Below, piece by piece: positions 10,901 through 24,600 of a stretch of 64,000 nt of DNA. Made by a program: the position numbers and the translations under genes. How positions within the stretch are numbered: the stretch's first letter is position 1; every line of letters starts with the position of its first letter. This DNA is from Aselliscus stoliczkanus (taxonomy: Eukaryota > Chordata > Mammalia > Chiroptera > Hipposideridae): positions 16,467,501 to 16,531,500 of the forward strand of contig CM066740.1 of assembly GCA_033961575.1 (NCBI GenBank), written 5' to 3'. The notes beneath the pieces are model-generated. The model made no database searches. It saw only the letters and a list, made by a program, of their open reading frames with translations, and had not been told where the DNA came from.

Positions 10901-13900
10901 TATTTCTCTGTGTGGAGTCACTTTAAGTTCTGTTTGTGTTTCTTCTTCATGTCTTTGCACATCAGCTGTGACTATTCATGTAGGCATGTGTAGCTATCTG
11001 AGGGTCCTGGTTAATAGCCTCAGAGGCAGGCAGTTTTTCAATGTGGGCCATCTAGTCCCATTCTCTCATTTTATAGAGGAGTGATCTTAGCTGCAGAGAG
11101 TTAAGTGGCTGTCTATCCACTGTCTATAACTATTAATACTTGAAGGGCTGGAACAGAATCCTGGTAAATTATTTAATAAAGTTCTTTTTTTCTTCTACCT
11201 TGTTTACCCAATACAAAATGAGCCAAGATGAATGCTTTGGGCACTGATTTTTCAGAGCCTCTGAGAGTAGAGTGTAAAGGATGGCACAAGATTCCTGTTA
11301 ATATTCCAGTTAACCACATCTGGGAAATGAAATTTATTTCAAGAACATAATTTAAGGGAAACAGGGAGATGAGTCTGTTTGTATTGCTTCTTCCTGTACG
11401 TGGCACATTTAGTAGCACCTGGAGAGGTTTTAAGTCTCGTATGTACTTCTAATCAACCCAACAAACATAAGAGGCCACCTAACATTTCCTAAGTGAATGA
11501 TGCTGCTGACATTTATTTCCACATCCTCGTTCCCAGCAGTAGCATTTATAAAGACTTTAACAGAATTGACCTGGATATTTCTTCTTGGAAGTTAGCCTAC
11601 CATGCATCCTTTTGTGGTATTATAAATTGCCACTGCATCAGCATCTGTGTTCTAACATATATATAGCTATTATTTTTCATTTTGAAAGTATTAAAATACC
11701 CTCATATGCACACAAAAATATTGACTATTAAGAAATATCTAGGGCCACCCGAGTGGCATGGTAGTTAAGCACTGGCTTGGGACACCAGCGGCCCCGGTTC
11801 GAGTCCCACGTATGAGGGCCAGTGACACTGCCCTCAAAAAAAAACAAAAACAGAAATATCTATGGTGCATAAATGCTTATGATATTCTTTTTTAGTAGTT
11901 TTGTGTACATTTGAAATATTTTATAATAAAATTACTAGTTACAAACATTATTCTTCATGGAAATTAGACATTGATAGATATTCATTTATGGAGAGAATGG
12001 TTAAATGTGTGTATGTGTTTGAAAAATCCTGGGACTCACTGATAATACTTCACCAGATTTTTTTTTCGATTTCTGAGGGCAGAAGTACTGTTCCTTTAAA
12101 CAGCCTTCACATTCATTAACATATATTCCTCAGCAGTCTTTGTCAGAGAAGATTAACAAGGTTAAATATTTTAGGGAGAATGTACTAATTCATTCCAGTT
12201 CAGAGAAGATTGATCTGAAAAGTCCAAATCATAGAAGAGTTTATAAAGAAACAGGGTGTTAATATTTTCAGAAGGGATAGGAGAAGATGGAACAAGGGAA
12301 CTTGGAAATGCTTTTTAAGAGACAGACAAATGTAAATTTCAGTTTAATACTGTTTTGCTTCTTAATAATAGCATAACAATTAGATGCTTTCATAGAAAGC
12401 CTAAACATATAGTTTATGAAGACCACTTTTACTCTCCATTTGCCCCTCAAACTTGTCCACATCTACCGCATAAACTAAGTCGATAAGCTGATATTTCTAC
12501 ATTTCTCTGTGTGCCAGTGTGAAAAGTGTGGGTGTCAGGAGTGACCTCAGTTTGATGAAGAACCATTCCTTTCAGTGAGTGATGCTGTGGTTTCTTTCTT
12601 TCAACTTAACGATTTAGGTGAAGTCGGAAGAAGCCTTCGATGAGTGGGTATCCAAGCTCCGCCACCACCGAGTGTATCGTCAGAATGAAATCGCCATGTT
12701 TCCACATGAAGTTAGTCACTTTTTCCCAGGATCCACCGTCACAGACTCGCCATCTGGGGTCTTAGACTCCATTTCAAATAGGAAGGTAATAGCCAATTAC
12801 GAATCTAAAAGAAGGGGTGGTTTTGGCAGAGGGAGTCCCACCTTGGCAGGGTGCTGTCTGAGGAAGGAGAGGTTTGTGGGGAGGAGCAGGGAAGCTTGAG
12901 CTGGGATTTAAGGTGTCTGTCTGTCCAGTTAGTCAGAACCAGGCACAGGGAGCATCTGTTATCGCTGGGACAGTAACTGAGGAGGAATTTAATAGCCCTG
13001 AATACTTGTACTTTCTTTCGACCTGTTTGACTTTGCTTTTTTTATCTAGTTGTAAAGTGCAGTAGGTACATTTATTTATAGCTTTATAGGATTGCGAAAT
13101 CTCCCAACATTTATATCATTATTTTGATATGATTATCATTTGACAGAAGAAGGACTGCAGTCTGATGCCTCATAGTATGGTATGGCCAAGCTGGGGTGAT
13201 GGCTGGCGCTAAGGTCTCCAGGGGAGTGTTTTGCTAGAAGCTTCTTCCTCATTATAGGCAGATGGCTTCCATTAGCAACTAGCCCACGTTGTTATCCTTT
13301 TACCCTAAAGCGTTCCCACTGGGTTCTGTTTTCATTTATAATGTGCTTTTGTCATCTGTGGAACAGCGTAGCAGTTTATCAAAGCAGAATTCGTTTCAAA
13401 CTGGAAGCAATTTATCATTCTCCTGTGGTGGTGAGACTCGGGTTCCATTATGGCTGCAGTCTTCAGAGGACATGGAAAAATGCTCAAAAGGTAGAGTGAC
13501 TTGAGACCTCTGCTTCTTTCTGTCATGGCTCTTAGATTATATTGGTTTAGTATGCACACCTCAGATGAATTTATATGCTTCCCCGTAACTGGTCTGCATT
13601 CCCTCTTATAGTTTGCTTATTAAGTTTGCACTCACGATTACCCAAAGACAACTTTCCTTGCAGAGCCTTACGTCTTCAACTGAGTGTGCATGCAGACAGA
13701 TTTATTTTCTGTTCTTGACTAATGTCTGATTTCCTCGTGGGCATACTCAATCACAGCCTCCAGGGCTGCGGTCTGCACAGCTCGCCATTTTTTTCAAGTG
13801 CCAAAAATGATTCTGATGCACATCCAAGATTGAGAATCACTGTTCTAGAAGCAAGTGGGTGAACAAAATGGAGAGCCCCACAAACCGATGTTCTCTGCCC

Positions 13901-16900
13901 TGGCTACATGTTAGAATCACCAAGAGAGCTTTGAAAATGCAAGAATACCCAGGCCCTGGACCCTCTCCAGAAGAATTTCTTTAAATTGGTCTCGATTAGG
14001 GCTCTGGCATCACTAGTTTTCTAATGTTCCCTAAGTGATTCTGATAAGAAGCCAAGATTGAGAACTCTTATTGTAAGGGAATGCAACCTTAATTAGCTAC
14101 AAATCACCCAGGGAACTAAAAAAAAAAAAAAAAAACCCACAAAAAAAGAAACCAAAAAGAAAAATCACCAATGAGATTAAGGGTGTTCTGATAAAATTAT
14201 CTGGGGATGGGACTTATTAGAGAAAAATGCCAAGTGGTAGCCTTGAAAATTGCATTTTCTCCTGCTGAATGCAAATACTGTCATACCTGGGGCCATATAG
14301 ATTTTTGCCCTCCCAGTAAGCAAATATCACTTGTGAGATTTACTGAGTAACATTTAGGTACAGAAGTCCTGAACTGCTAGCTCTGAACCAGCAGCATTGG
14401 CCTGGCCTGCAAATTTACTAGAACTACAAATTCTCAGACCCAATCCAGAGAGACTGAATCAGAAAACACTGTTGGATCCCAACCGTCTGTGGTTTGACAG
14501 ATTGTCCAGGCGATTCTGATGATACCAACATTTGACAGCCACTATCTTTTTTTTTTTTTTTTTTGAGGAGAGCAAAGAAACAGCCACTATCTTAATGCAT
14601 TTGGGTTTTGATTCCTCAGCAGAAACAGCCACCATCATCCAGTGAACAGCAAATTGAGGATTGTTTTTGAGGTAGTGACTCAGCAACTGGTCCCAGAATA
14701 CGCTTAGGTCCTCTCGGGTGAATCTGAAGGGGATGGTTAGGGTCCTTCTGCAAGTCCTTGATTGACAAAGTTATTGTCCTTAGAGACCAGTACCACCTTC
14801 ATTTTATTTTCATTCATTTAACTTGTATGGGGTCTTTATAATCAGATAGTGACACCCTGTTGTTGAGTATTAGAAGTGATGATGATGATGCTGATGATGG
14901 TGATTATGGCTGATTTATTTAATGTTTACAAGGTGCCAGCACTCTAAAGGCATGCTGCCCATATCCACTCATTTAACTCACAACTATCCTGTGAGGTAGA
15001 CACAGGATAGATAGTTAGATAAGTAGGTAGATAGTTATCCTCATTTTCCAGATGTGGAAACTGAGGCACAAAGAAGTTATATAAATTGCCCAAGATTCAT
15101 AGGTCAGTCAGTGTATTCAAACCGAGGCATTCTGATTCTCCAGATCCATGCCCTTCCCCACGGCCGGCCATCTACTGCCTCCCTTGTAAAAAAGGAAGTA
15201 AAATTTACAGATGTAAATCAGATATAGATAAATAAGAATAGTAGCTGAGGCTAGCATAGTGAAGCCTGAATGCCAATATAAATGCTTCTCCATCCGCCTA
15301 TTGCTTTTGTCCCGCAGATCTGGCACACTGTCATGCCTACCTGGTGGAAATGAGCCAACTCCTCCAAAATATGGATGTCCTGCATCGGACATATTCAGCG
15401 CCAGCTATCAACGCCATCCAGGTTAGCCAGCTCCCTCTCTCTGTTTGCATTCCGACATTCCTCTGTTTTCCTTCCTCCTTCCCGCTTTTTACTAACAGTG
15501 AAATGTTGTCTGGTCAGTGGCTTTGGCCAAGTTCAAGGGGTTGGAGGTGGTCACTTTGCTGTGCATTTTCCCCTCTTGGTTTGGTGGACCTTACTGTCTG
15601 TGCTCTCTCTCCTGTTTTAAAACAAAGGGTGGAGCTTTTGAGAGTCCCAAAAAGGAGAAAAGATCACACAGGAGGTGGCGGTCCAGAGCTATTGGCAAAG
15701 ATACTAAAGGAATGCTGCAGGTAACCGTTGCTTCCCCAACGGGCTGGTTTCTTCATTGGCCCTGCTCTGCATGCCACCTGCTGCGAGCTACTTGGACTCA
15801 GGCGAATAGATACGTGGTTATTCTTTAGCCGTTCCCTCAAATACCCTGTGCAGAGAGAAGAGTGGTCCCTTAGATTTTCTGGATACTAGTCTAGGCATGT
15901 AGTGGATATTGGGTAAGGGAAAATGGTATAAGGTTAGTGGGACTGTAGCCATTTCTACAGTTTAGGTTTCCCCTTCTTTAATGCTTAGCCTGCCTGCCCG
16001 CTTCCCTGTTTGGGTAGGCACTCTGACCTCCACTTCTGCTGCTGCTCAGTGGATTGGCCATCCGTCTGAGCCTATTGGCTGGAGTTTCTGGGAACAGGAC
16101 ATTTTGCAGACACTCTTTTGCATCTTGTCTCCAACCTCCCGATTTCTCACTAGAGGTTTACTGTGCCACACTAGCCACCGACTCTCCCAATGCACAGCTG
16201 AGCCAGAGGCCACGATTTGCAGCCTGGCCATTGCATCTTAAATTGTGACATTGTTAAGGTCCAAATAAATCAGAAAGTTATGGATAGGCCATCTGCTATA
16301 TTCTTGTATACTCTTTGGTTCAAAGCATTTTATGAACTTAAATACTTTCAAAGTAAAGAGTGATTTGTGTACAAATATGTGTAAAGTTAGTTCGTTTTGT
16401 AGAAGCACCAGGAGCAAATAAAGTAAATGTTTTTAAATCTATCCTCTATGAATAACCTCGATACCAGATGACTATTGCTGGGCGGAAGGAATTAAGTATA
16501 AATGAGAAAGAGCCTGGCAGCTTTCGCTGTCATTTTCAACCTATCGCTTTAACGCTTCTATCATTTCCAAAGAATACAGCAGTCCTCTCTTATCCACAGT
16601 TTTGCTTTCTGTGGTTTCAGTTTCCGGCAGTCAACTGCATCCTAAAAATTTTAAAGGGAAAATTCCGGAAATAAACAATTCATATAGTTTAAATTGCACT
16701 CCTATATGGTTCAGGCACCCACTGGAAGGTCTTACCCCCACAGATAAGGACGGACTAGTGTATGTGATTTCTCACCCATTTTTATTTTTGTGAGAAGCCA
16801 GTGCAACTTGCAGAAGAAAGTGCTTTCCGGAGTTTTCATTTATTTTTCTTACAAATAATCACTCAATAGAAAGAGTTAACCTGTCCAGTGTTCTTCTCTT

Positions 16901-19900
16901 ACTACTTTCCAATCTTACAAACCTGTAAATATTCTAAGCAATTTGTATCTGAGAAGAAATATCTCCTTTTGGTATCACTTCAGGTTCCTAAACCTTTTCC
17001 TGGCCAGCCAAGACTGCATTCCTCCAACCCTAATTTATCGACACTAGATTTTGGAGAGGAGAAAAATTCTTCTGATGGCTCTGAAACCTCGTCCGAGTTT
17101 TCCAAAATGCAAGAAGACCTGTGTCATATTGCCCATAAAGGTAAATGAGTTTTCTTTCTTCCTAATGTGTTCGATGAAAATGTTAAATGCGTGTCTGAAT
17201 GTGGCATGTCCTTGGAGAAGGAACCTTCATTGGTTCATTTCTGATCTACTGAGATTTGGGGCTACTCCATTTTTATTTTATCCCTGGGAGTAGGGAGTGT
17301 ATTGGCCAGAAGTTTCTTTTTAATCTCTTAGTGGGGATGGTAAAAGCCTTAGGTATAATTTAAGAGCTGAGCAATTCATATGCCGCTGATGGGGGTATAA
17401 ACTGGTACTATTCTGGAGAGCAATATGACATAATGTTTCAACTTTTTTTTTTTTTAAATATGCCTGTCCAGCAACTCCACTTTTGAGGAAGGTGGAGGAA
17501 TTAACTTTCATTTGTAGGAATTAACTTAAAATTTATCCAAATAAAGATATCCATTGTAGCATTGTGTATCATATCAAAAATTAGAAATAGATACTCAACA
17601 TCATTGGCCATTAATAAAAGTCAACCTAAAACCATAATGAGATATTACCACACACTTATTAGAATATCTAGCACTTAAAAAATATATTGGGTTGTGTGAA
17701 AAGTCGTGACGTATTTTTTCGATGTTTTTCATTGCAAAAATGCATCATGACTTTTCTGACAACCCAATGTATTAATAGTACCAAACGGTGGTGAGGATCC
17801 TGAGAAACGGGATCTCTCATACATTTCTGGTGGTAATGTAAAATGGTACCACCACTCTGGACAAGTGTTTGGCAGTTTTATGTAAACCTAAATACACTTA
17901 CCGTATAGCCTGTTTACATTCCTGGGCATTTATCCCAGAGAAAATATAAACTTAAGTTCACACAAAAACCTGTTCAGAGCAAGTTTATTTGTATTAGCCA
18001 AAGACTAGAACAACCCAAATATCCTTCAACAAATGAATAGTTAAACCAATGGTGGTACATCTATCTATACAATGGACAAAAGAGCAGCCTTTGGTTATAC
18101 GCAAGCTGAAGGTACCACAAGGGCATCATAATGACGGAAAATAGCCAATCTCAAAAGGTCACATAGTGTGTAATTCCACTTATCAACATGTTTGAAGTGA
18201 TAAAATTATAGAGATGGAGAAGAGATTAGTGGTCACCAGAGGTTAGGGACAAGGAAGAGGGAAAGGGGAAAGTATGCATGTGATTATGAAGGGGTAGCAA
18301 GGGTGATCTTGGCGGTAATGAAAAGTTCTGTGTTCTGATTCTGGTGGTGGTTCCATGAATCTACACATATGATAAAATTGCATTGACCAGTATTTACACA
18401 CATATACACAAATGAGAGCATGTAAAACTGGTGAAATCTGAATAAGAGCTGTAGATTATACCATTGTCAATTTCCTGGTTTTGATATTGTACCATGGTTA
18501 TGCAAGATGTTACCACCGTGGGAAACTGGATGTAGGGTACCCGAGACTTCTCTGCACTGTTTTTGCAACTTCCTGTGAGTCCATGATGGTTTCAAAATAG
18601 AAAGTTTAAAAATAAACTAGAAATAACCTAAATGCCCAACAATAGAGGGATTAGATATTTTAAAATGCAATATTATTTACATATAATTTACATACGATTG
18701 TATGATAGAATAGTCAATAACCACATAATAGTGATAGCTACCTATATTGAGCTCATAGCTGCTGTCATGCCAGGTATTTATTCAGCACTTTACATGCACT
18801 TTTTCATTTAATTCTAGCAGCAACCTGTGGAGTAGGTATTGTTGTAATCTCCATTGGGCCAATTAGAAACCTGAGGCTTAGAAAAGTCTAAGATCTTCCA
18901 GAAGGTGATATGATAGAAATTAGCCAACCTGGGACTTAAATCCTAACTGGCCTGACCCCAGTCTGTGCTCCTCACCTGGTGCCTCATTGCCCTTACAGAT
19001 GGGGTAGCCAGGGTTATTTTTATAGACATAAAAAGATGTTCACAACATATCATTGAGTAAAAATATAAGGCCACAAAACGATATATAGATATGATTCCCC
19101 CTTTTTTTGGGAAAAAAATAACCTATATAAACCTGGCATATATAGGCATACTTGAAAGTCTGAAAGGATATACACCAGCATTTTAGTGATACAGGCTGGA
19201 GTTATAAGTACTGATTATATTCTTTCTGCTTATCTTCTAAAATTTCATATATTTATCATTTTGAAAGGAAAAAATGGGTTAAATTTTTTTAAATGGGTGG
19301 CAGTGTTTGAAGGAGGAAAGGAGACAGTCACTCTATTACGTTGCTCTCCTAGCCCTGCATTTTCTTTCCTTCACATTGTTGATTCCTCAGCTCTCTTCTC
19401 CTAAAACACATAGGTTATAAGGAAGCCATTTCATGGTCTTTGCAAACTCTCGTCCTAGTCCCCATTAGCACTTTGTCAGTGTTTTGTATGATCCATCTGT
19501 AAAGTGGGCAGAATTACCTTCCCTATGCCTTTAAAGCTCTTCACACATCCCTACTGTGTTCTCTCCCATTAAAGGATCCGCTGTCATTAGGGCATTGCAT
19601 TTTAGGTGTCGTGGGAAGAAATTCCTATAAAACACCATTACTTTTTAATAATATGAACTGCCTTTTTAAAAATGAAAAAACCCTGCCTCCCGGCAGAAGG
19701 GAAAGAGCCTGAATTTTACCTACACTGAAGAAGCTGCTTCCTCAGCAGGACGGAGGTTGCCATCTTGAGTCCGTCCATTGATCCCATCCTCCTGCAGAGG
19801 GCTCAACCTCGGGGACAGTCTCTAATGGGCCTCAGCCAGCTGTTCTGCCTTGCAGACTTTGTGAAAGCCAACTGGCTGCAGAGCTGCCACATACCTAGAC

Positions 19901-21590
19901 CAGGTCAAGCTTTGTGCTTTGGGAACCGTCCAGGCATACTTATTCCGCAGACACCTGGGCTTACTGATAGCCAATTCCACAGGGAACCTAACAAGCTGTG
20001 TTCCGTTCCTATGGTATTAAATAAAATCCACGCAGAGACTGAAAGATATCTGGGAGTCTCTTACACAGGCCGTAACTCAGAGGCCTTGTGGAGTAAAGAT
20101 AGCTCTCAGGTGTGTCCTAAGCCCTGTGACCTTGCGTGCTTTCTCACTTCCAGACATTCAGACTCAAAGCATCGTGACCTTTTGTCCAGTGTAAGCCTGA
20201 TTTTGTTACTGGTGCTTTTGATGGGGCTTTCTTGACTGCATCACTAATCTACTGACTCTGAGTCTGGAGCAGCTAAACTAAAGGCAGAAATTCTACTGAT
20301 GTTGTAATGTACTGTATTACCTACTTTTTCTTCAGCTTGTTAACTGCATTGGAATGCTCCCTGTTTTGTAGAAGTTAGAACACATGGTAGGCAACCAATA
20401 CAGAACCATCCTAAAAAGTCCTTGTTATGTACTATAGACTATAAATTTGATTTTTATGGCATATTGCTGAACTAATTCTCATTGGTTCAGGTGTCTGGCT
20501 TTGGCATATGCTGGCACATATAAGCAAGCAAAGAACTAAATATACTAAAATCTAAAAGTCATAAGTAACTTAAATTGCGTATATTAGCCTTTACATTTCC
20601 CAAATTGCATGTCATGGAACGCTTTACCCATGTTTTTAACATGCTTTAAAAACAAAAAAATTCCGTGATTAAAAATGTTGCTGAGGAGGGAGAAGGGGAG
20701 GGAAAAAAAAGAATAAAAAAAAATGTTGCTGACTATGGTCCCCTTTGCATTTACTCAAGAAACAATAGCTATTAAAGGTCCTGAGAAGTCCTGCAGCACA
20801 AGTCCTTTTAGCTTTGTTGAATTCAATGATTTTCAATGTAATTTGGGAAATTCTTCTCCCTCCTCCCCAAACAGCTATCAGCTATTACCGCACTGGAACT
20901 AAAGTTCCTAAAAAACATAGTTCAGAAAACACTATAAATAATAAGCCGTTTTGGAGCTAACACTCTTTACCAGTGGTGACAGAAGACAGGCATTCGTTCT
21001 AGGCCACCTCTGTCACCGACTAGCTGTGAGACTCTGACCTCACTGGTTAACCTCTCTGGGTCTAAGTTGCCTCATCTGTTAAATGGCCTAACATAGTTGC
21101 CCTGATTCTGTTGGCTCAAATTCTGTAATTACCTTTTATGATTAATTATTTTGCACTTAATAGAAATAATTTCATACTGTTGCTTATTGGTACCAGGGTA
21201 TTTTATGAGAGTGTTCTATTAGTAATATAAATGAATGACTGGATTAGGTGAGCCGATTTCAGGTGGGAAAGCAAGGAATAATGTAGGACTAGGGTCAGGG
21301 AATGGATGTTCACATACTTCTGAGGAAGGGGAAACAATGAGGTTTTACAGATACGTCTGTAGTCTATGGAAGGTATTTCCATTGAGAGAGATCTTCATTT
21401 ACAAATGTAAAGGCTAACAGTAGAACAAAATTAAACTCTGTTAGTTTTGTATTCTTTTGTTCCTGGATTCTTTTCCTGTGTTGAATTTTAATTGATGGTC
21501 ATTTTTTTAGATGGCTTTGAGCTTATGGAAGCATTGAATAAAAAGCCACGTATGTCACAGTGACATCACTTTCATAGATTAGAAGCTAAA

Positions 21591-21645
<55 letters not shown>

Positions 21646-24600
21646 AAATAAAAGCCAGGTCGTTTATCAAATATAATTTAGAATGGAGTATAAAAATCTG
21701 TGGTGCAATTGTATTTATGTTAATTATCAATAAATAAGTAGGACCACTTAATTAAATTAACTGATATGTCTAAATTTAAAGAATCATTCAAATAGAATAC
21801 AGGTCTAAGTATTTTAAAACCATGTGAGGATTGAAAATTAGAGGAAGCAGATTACAGAAGATCCAACCACCCCAGATAGTTTAGGTATGTTAACATTTTA
21901 AAGCAAATTCACCAAAATGGGGTGTTCATTAAAAACAGGGCAAGAAAAATAACAAGTCCTACTGTGAGTTGGATGCATGTTCTCTCACTGTTTCCTCAAA
22001 GCACTCTAGACAGATGGGCATGATCCACACAGACAGATGTGAAAACTGAGGACTTGTCCAAAATCTAAATGGCAGCTAAGTGGTAGAGGTAGGATTTTGG
22101 TTCTTGCTTGCGTTACTATTTCTTAAACTTGTACCACACTGCAGCTGTAGAGTTGTGACTGTGATTTTCCTGTCTTCTTCAAGTCCTTAGTCTTTTCTGC
22201 TGCTGAGAAACTTCTAGAGAAGGAGCATATTTAAAAATAGAGCTCAGGTAAATGAAGAGTACACCTCAGCCATCCAAACATGCTCTCTATACCTCTCTCC
22301 CTATCTGACTCAATAAGACGATGGCATGGGAGCCTGTAGAAACCAGGAAGGCAGTGGTCACCGGGAGTCAACTGTATGGTGCCGATGGCAGTCTATTCAG
22401 AAGCATAACCTGTATCCCCCTCTCTGCATCCAGTGAGGGGAACAGCCTGGGAAAGAGATGAGTAAGCAGAGATGCCATAATTGCCTTCCGATATTTAACT
22501 GAACACCCAATGACCGAGGAAGTCGTTCTGTTTACCTATGAGGAGAACTTAGGAGAATAAAGGACTTCTTCCCAGAAGAGTCTAAAGACAGAGCGGACTT
22601 CCTTAGGAGACAGCAGATCCTCTGAGCTGGAGCTCAGTTGGTCACTCCGTGTGGTGGTGGCCTTAGGGATCTCCAAGGTGCTTTGAAGCTGTGAGCATCT
22701 AAGACTTTCCATGCGGTCTTGTTTATTATCAGATATCCAGACCTCCGACACATGCCCTTGGGTCTTTCTTTTTTTCTTTTTCTCTAGCATCATGTTAGAA
22801 ACTAGTAAGAAAACACTCCTGTCACAGAGAATATTCCTGACCTCTGGAATCACGGATCTTTAATGATTAATACAACTATGGCCTCCCATGGGCAGCCTCT
22901 CATAGTTGCTGGGTGTGTGCTGGCTCATTAGGCTGCCATGAAGGACTATTTGAATGTCCTCTAACTGGGCCTAAACAGTCATTTAAGAAATTTAGTATAC
23001 CGTATAGGGATGTGATCTTCTGAACCCCTTTGTAAGGTGGTTTAGAAAGGGCTTTATACTTTAAATATAGTGACTATATGTGTATTTTTCTGCTTGTTTT
23101 CTGCCCACAACTGTCTTGTCAGCTATACATTTTGAACCAAATGGTGTATGTTCTGCCAGTTTTAAAATTTTCATAGGAATCTTCTAGTTTGGTTGAATGC
23201 CTTGCTTTACTGCCATCTGAAAGCCAGAGGAATTGATTTAGTAAAGTGGCAGCCAGCTGAGTGCCACATTTATTTAATTTAGAGCAATAAGCTGGATCGT
23301 GAAAAACAATTTTTTTTGTAACTATGGAAGGTAATGGTTGTTAACTAGAAGTATTGTGATCATTTTGTAATATGTACAAATATCGAATCATTATGTTGTA
23401 CACATGAAAGGAATATAACGTTATATGTCAATTATACCTCAATTAATAAATGAAAAGAATTGTAATCATAAACTAAAGATACTTACAAAAAACAACAACA
23501 TGAGAGTGAAGAGGCTTCCCCCAGGGACCTGCTCAGAAGTGCCTGGGTGGAGCTGCAAAAAACAGGACATAAAATGCAGTGAGTTAACTGCAGCGCTTGT
23601 TGCATTCTAGCTGAGACTGCTATTCTACTGCTCAACAGATTCTGGTTAATCTCTCATTCATAGAACCTCTACCCTGCATGCAATTAGTCATAGGTGTTGT
23701 CCTGGCAAGAAACCAAAGAGTCCTCCTCGAACTGGTGCCCATAGTTTAAGAGACTGCGGTCACCACCACTGTTGTCATTGTGTATTTCTTTTATCAGGGT
23801 CCCTATTATTATTGTCGTGACATTTATTATTTATCATGTGCTAGGCATTAGATTAAGTGCCTTACCTGCATTATCTTGTCGAATCCCCATAATGATCTTA
23901 TAACGTTAATGCTATTATTATCCCCATTTACAAATAAGGCACCTGGAGTTCAGGTACACCATGTACTTGTCCAAAGTCATACAATGAATAAGTGATGAGC
24001 TGGGAAGAAGCCAAGGCTGATGTCACAACCCACACTATTGGTCACTTTGTTATGCTGCCCCTTATTTTGCTCAATCAAATTGTTCAAATCAAAGAGCTAA
24101 GTGTGTTCCATAGACATTATTAGAAAATTTAGTGCCTATTGACCCTGACCCCGGTCATAAGTCAACAGAAACGCCATAATTTGTGTGTTTAAACAAATTG
24201 CTGATTTGTACTATGACTTTGTGAAGAGGCTCTAAGTCTATCACTAAATACCACAACCTCAGACAAGGTTAGCCACAGCTTATAGAGAGGTTCAATTGTC
24301 CTCATGGCTGTGAAATGAAGGAAGTAAGTCAATAATGCGTATTTAGTTTCTGTGATACTAAATAGGCCACTCTTGAATAACAATACCTCTAAAAATGCAA
24401 CCCTGTGGAATTCAATAATATGCCAGGCCATTTGAGAAGTATGTCTGCTCCTACTTCCTGCCCTTCCAAAATAAAATATAATAAAGGAAACTGGAAAAAT
24501 AATATTCAAATGTGATAGCCATCATCAATAATTTAGATGACAGTTTCCTCGTTCCTAGGAGGTGACTCATGCATTCCATGATCAAAACTTGATAAATTTT

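Larger units (their letters stand above)
9262..12617 (+). other. OSBPL3: OSBPL3 intron between exons 3 and 4
   Basis: 3.36 kb. Contains a C-rich run near 9500, a MIR, a MER20, a CATA/AAAT simple repeat near 10640 and one short SINE at 11742. The rest is AT-rich sequence I do not recognise. Confidence 0.8.
13491..15317 (+). other. OSBPL3: OSBPL3 intron between exons 5 and 6
   Basis: 1.83 kb made largely of MER5A-like hAT remnants, a poly-T micro-insertion at 14549, a GAT/GAC simple stretch at 14875 and an ancient MIR/L2-class piece to about 15150. Confidence 0.75.

Noticed and set aside
11742..11851. Functional tRNA gene
   Set aside because: The A and B boxes come from the SINE head. The copies lack an intact acceptor stem pairing and carry A-tails and target-site duplications.
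15160..15175. GGCCGGCC string suggesting another SINE
   Set aside because: The neighbouring bases do not match the SINE head, A box or B box; it is an isolated match.
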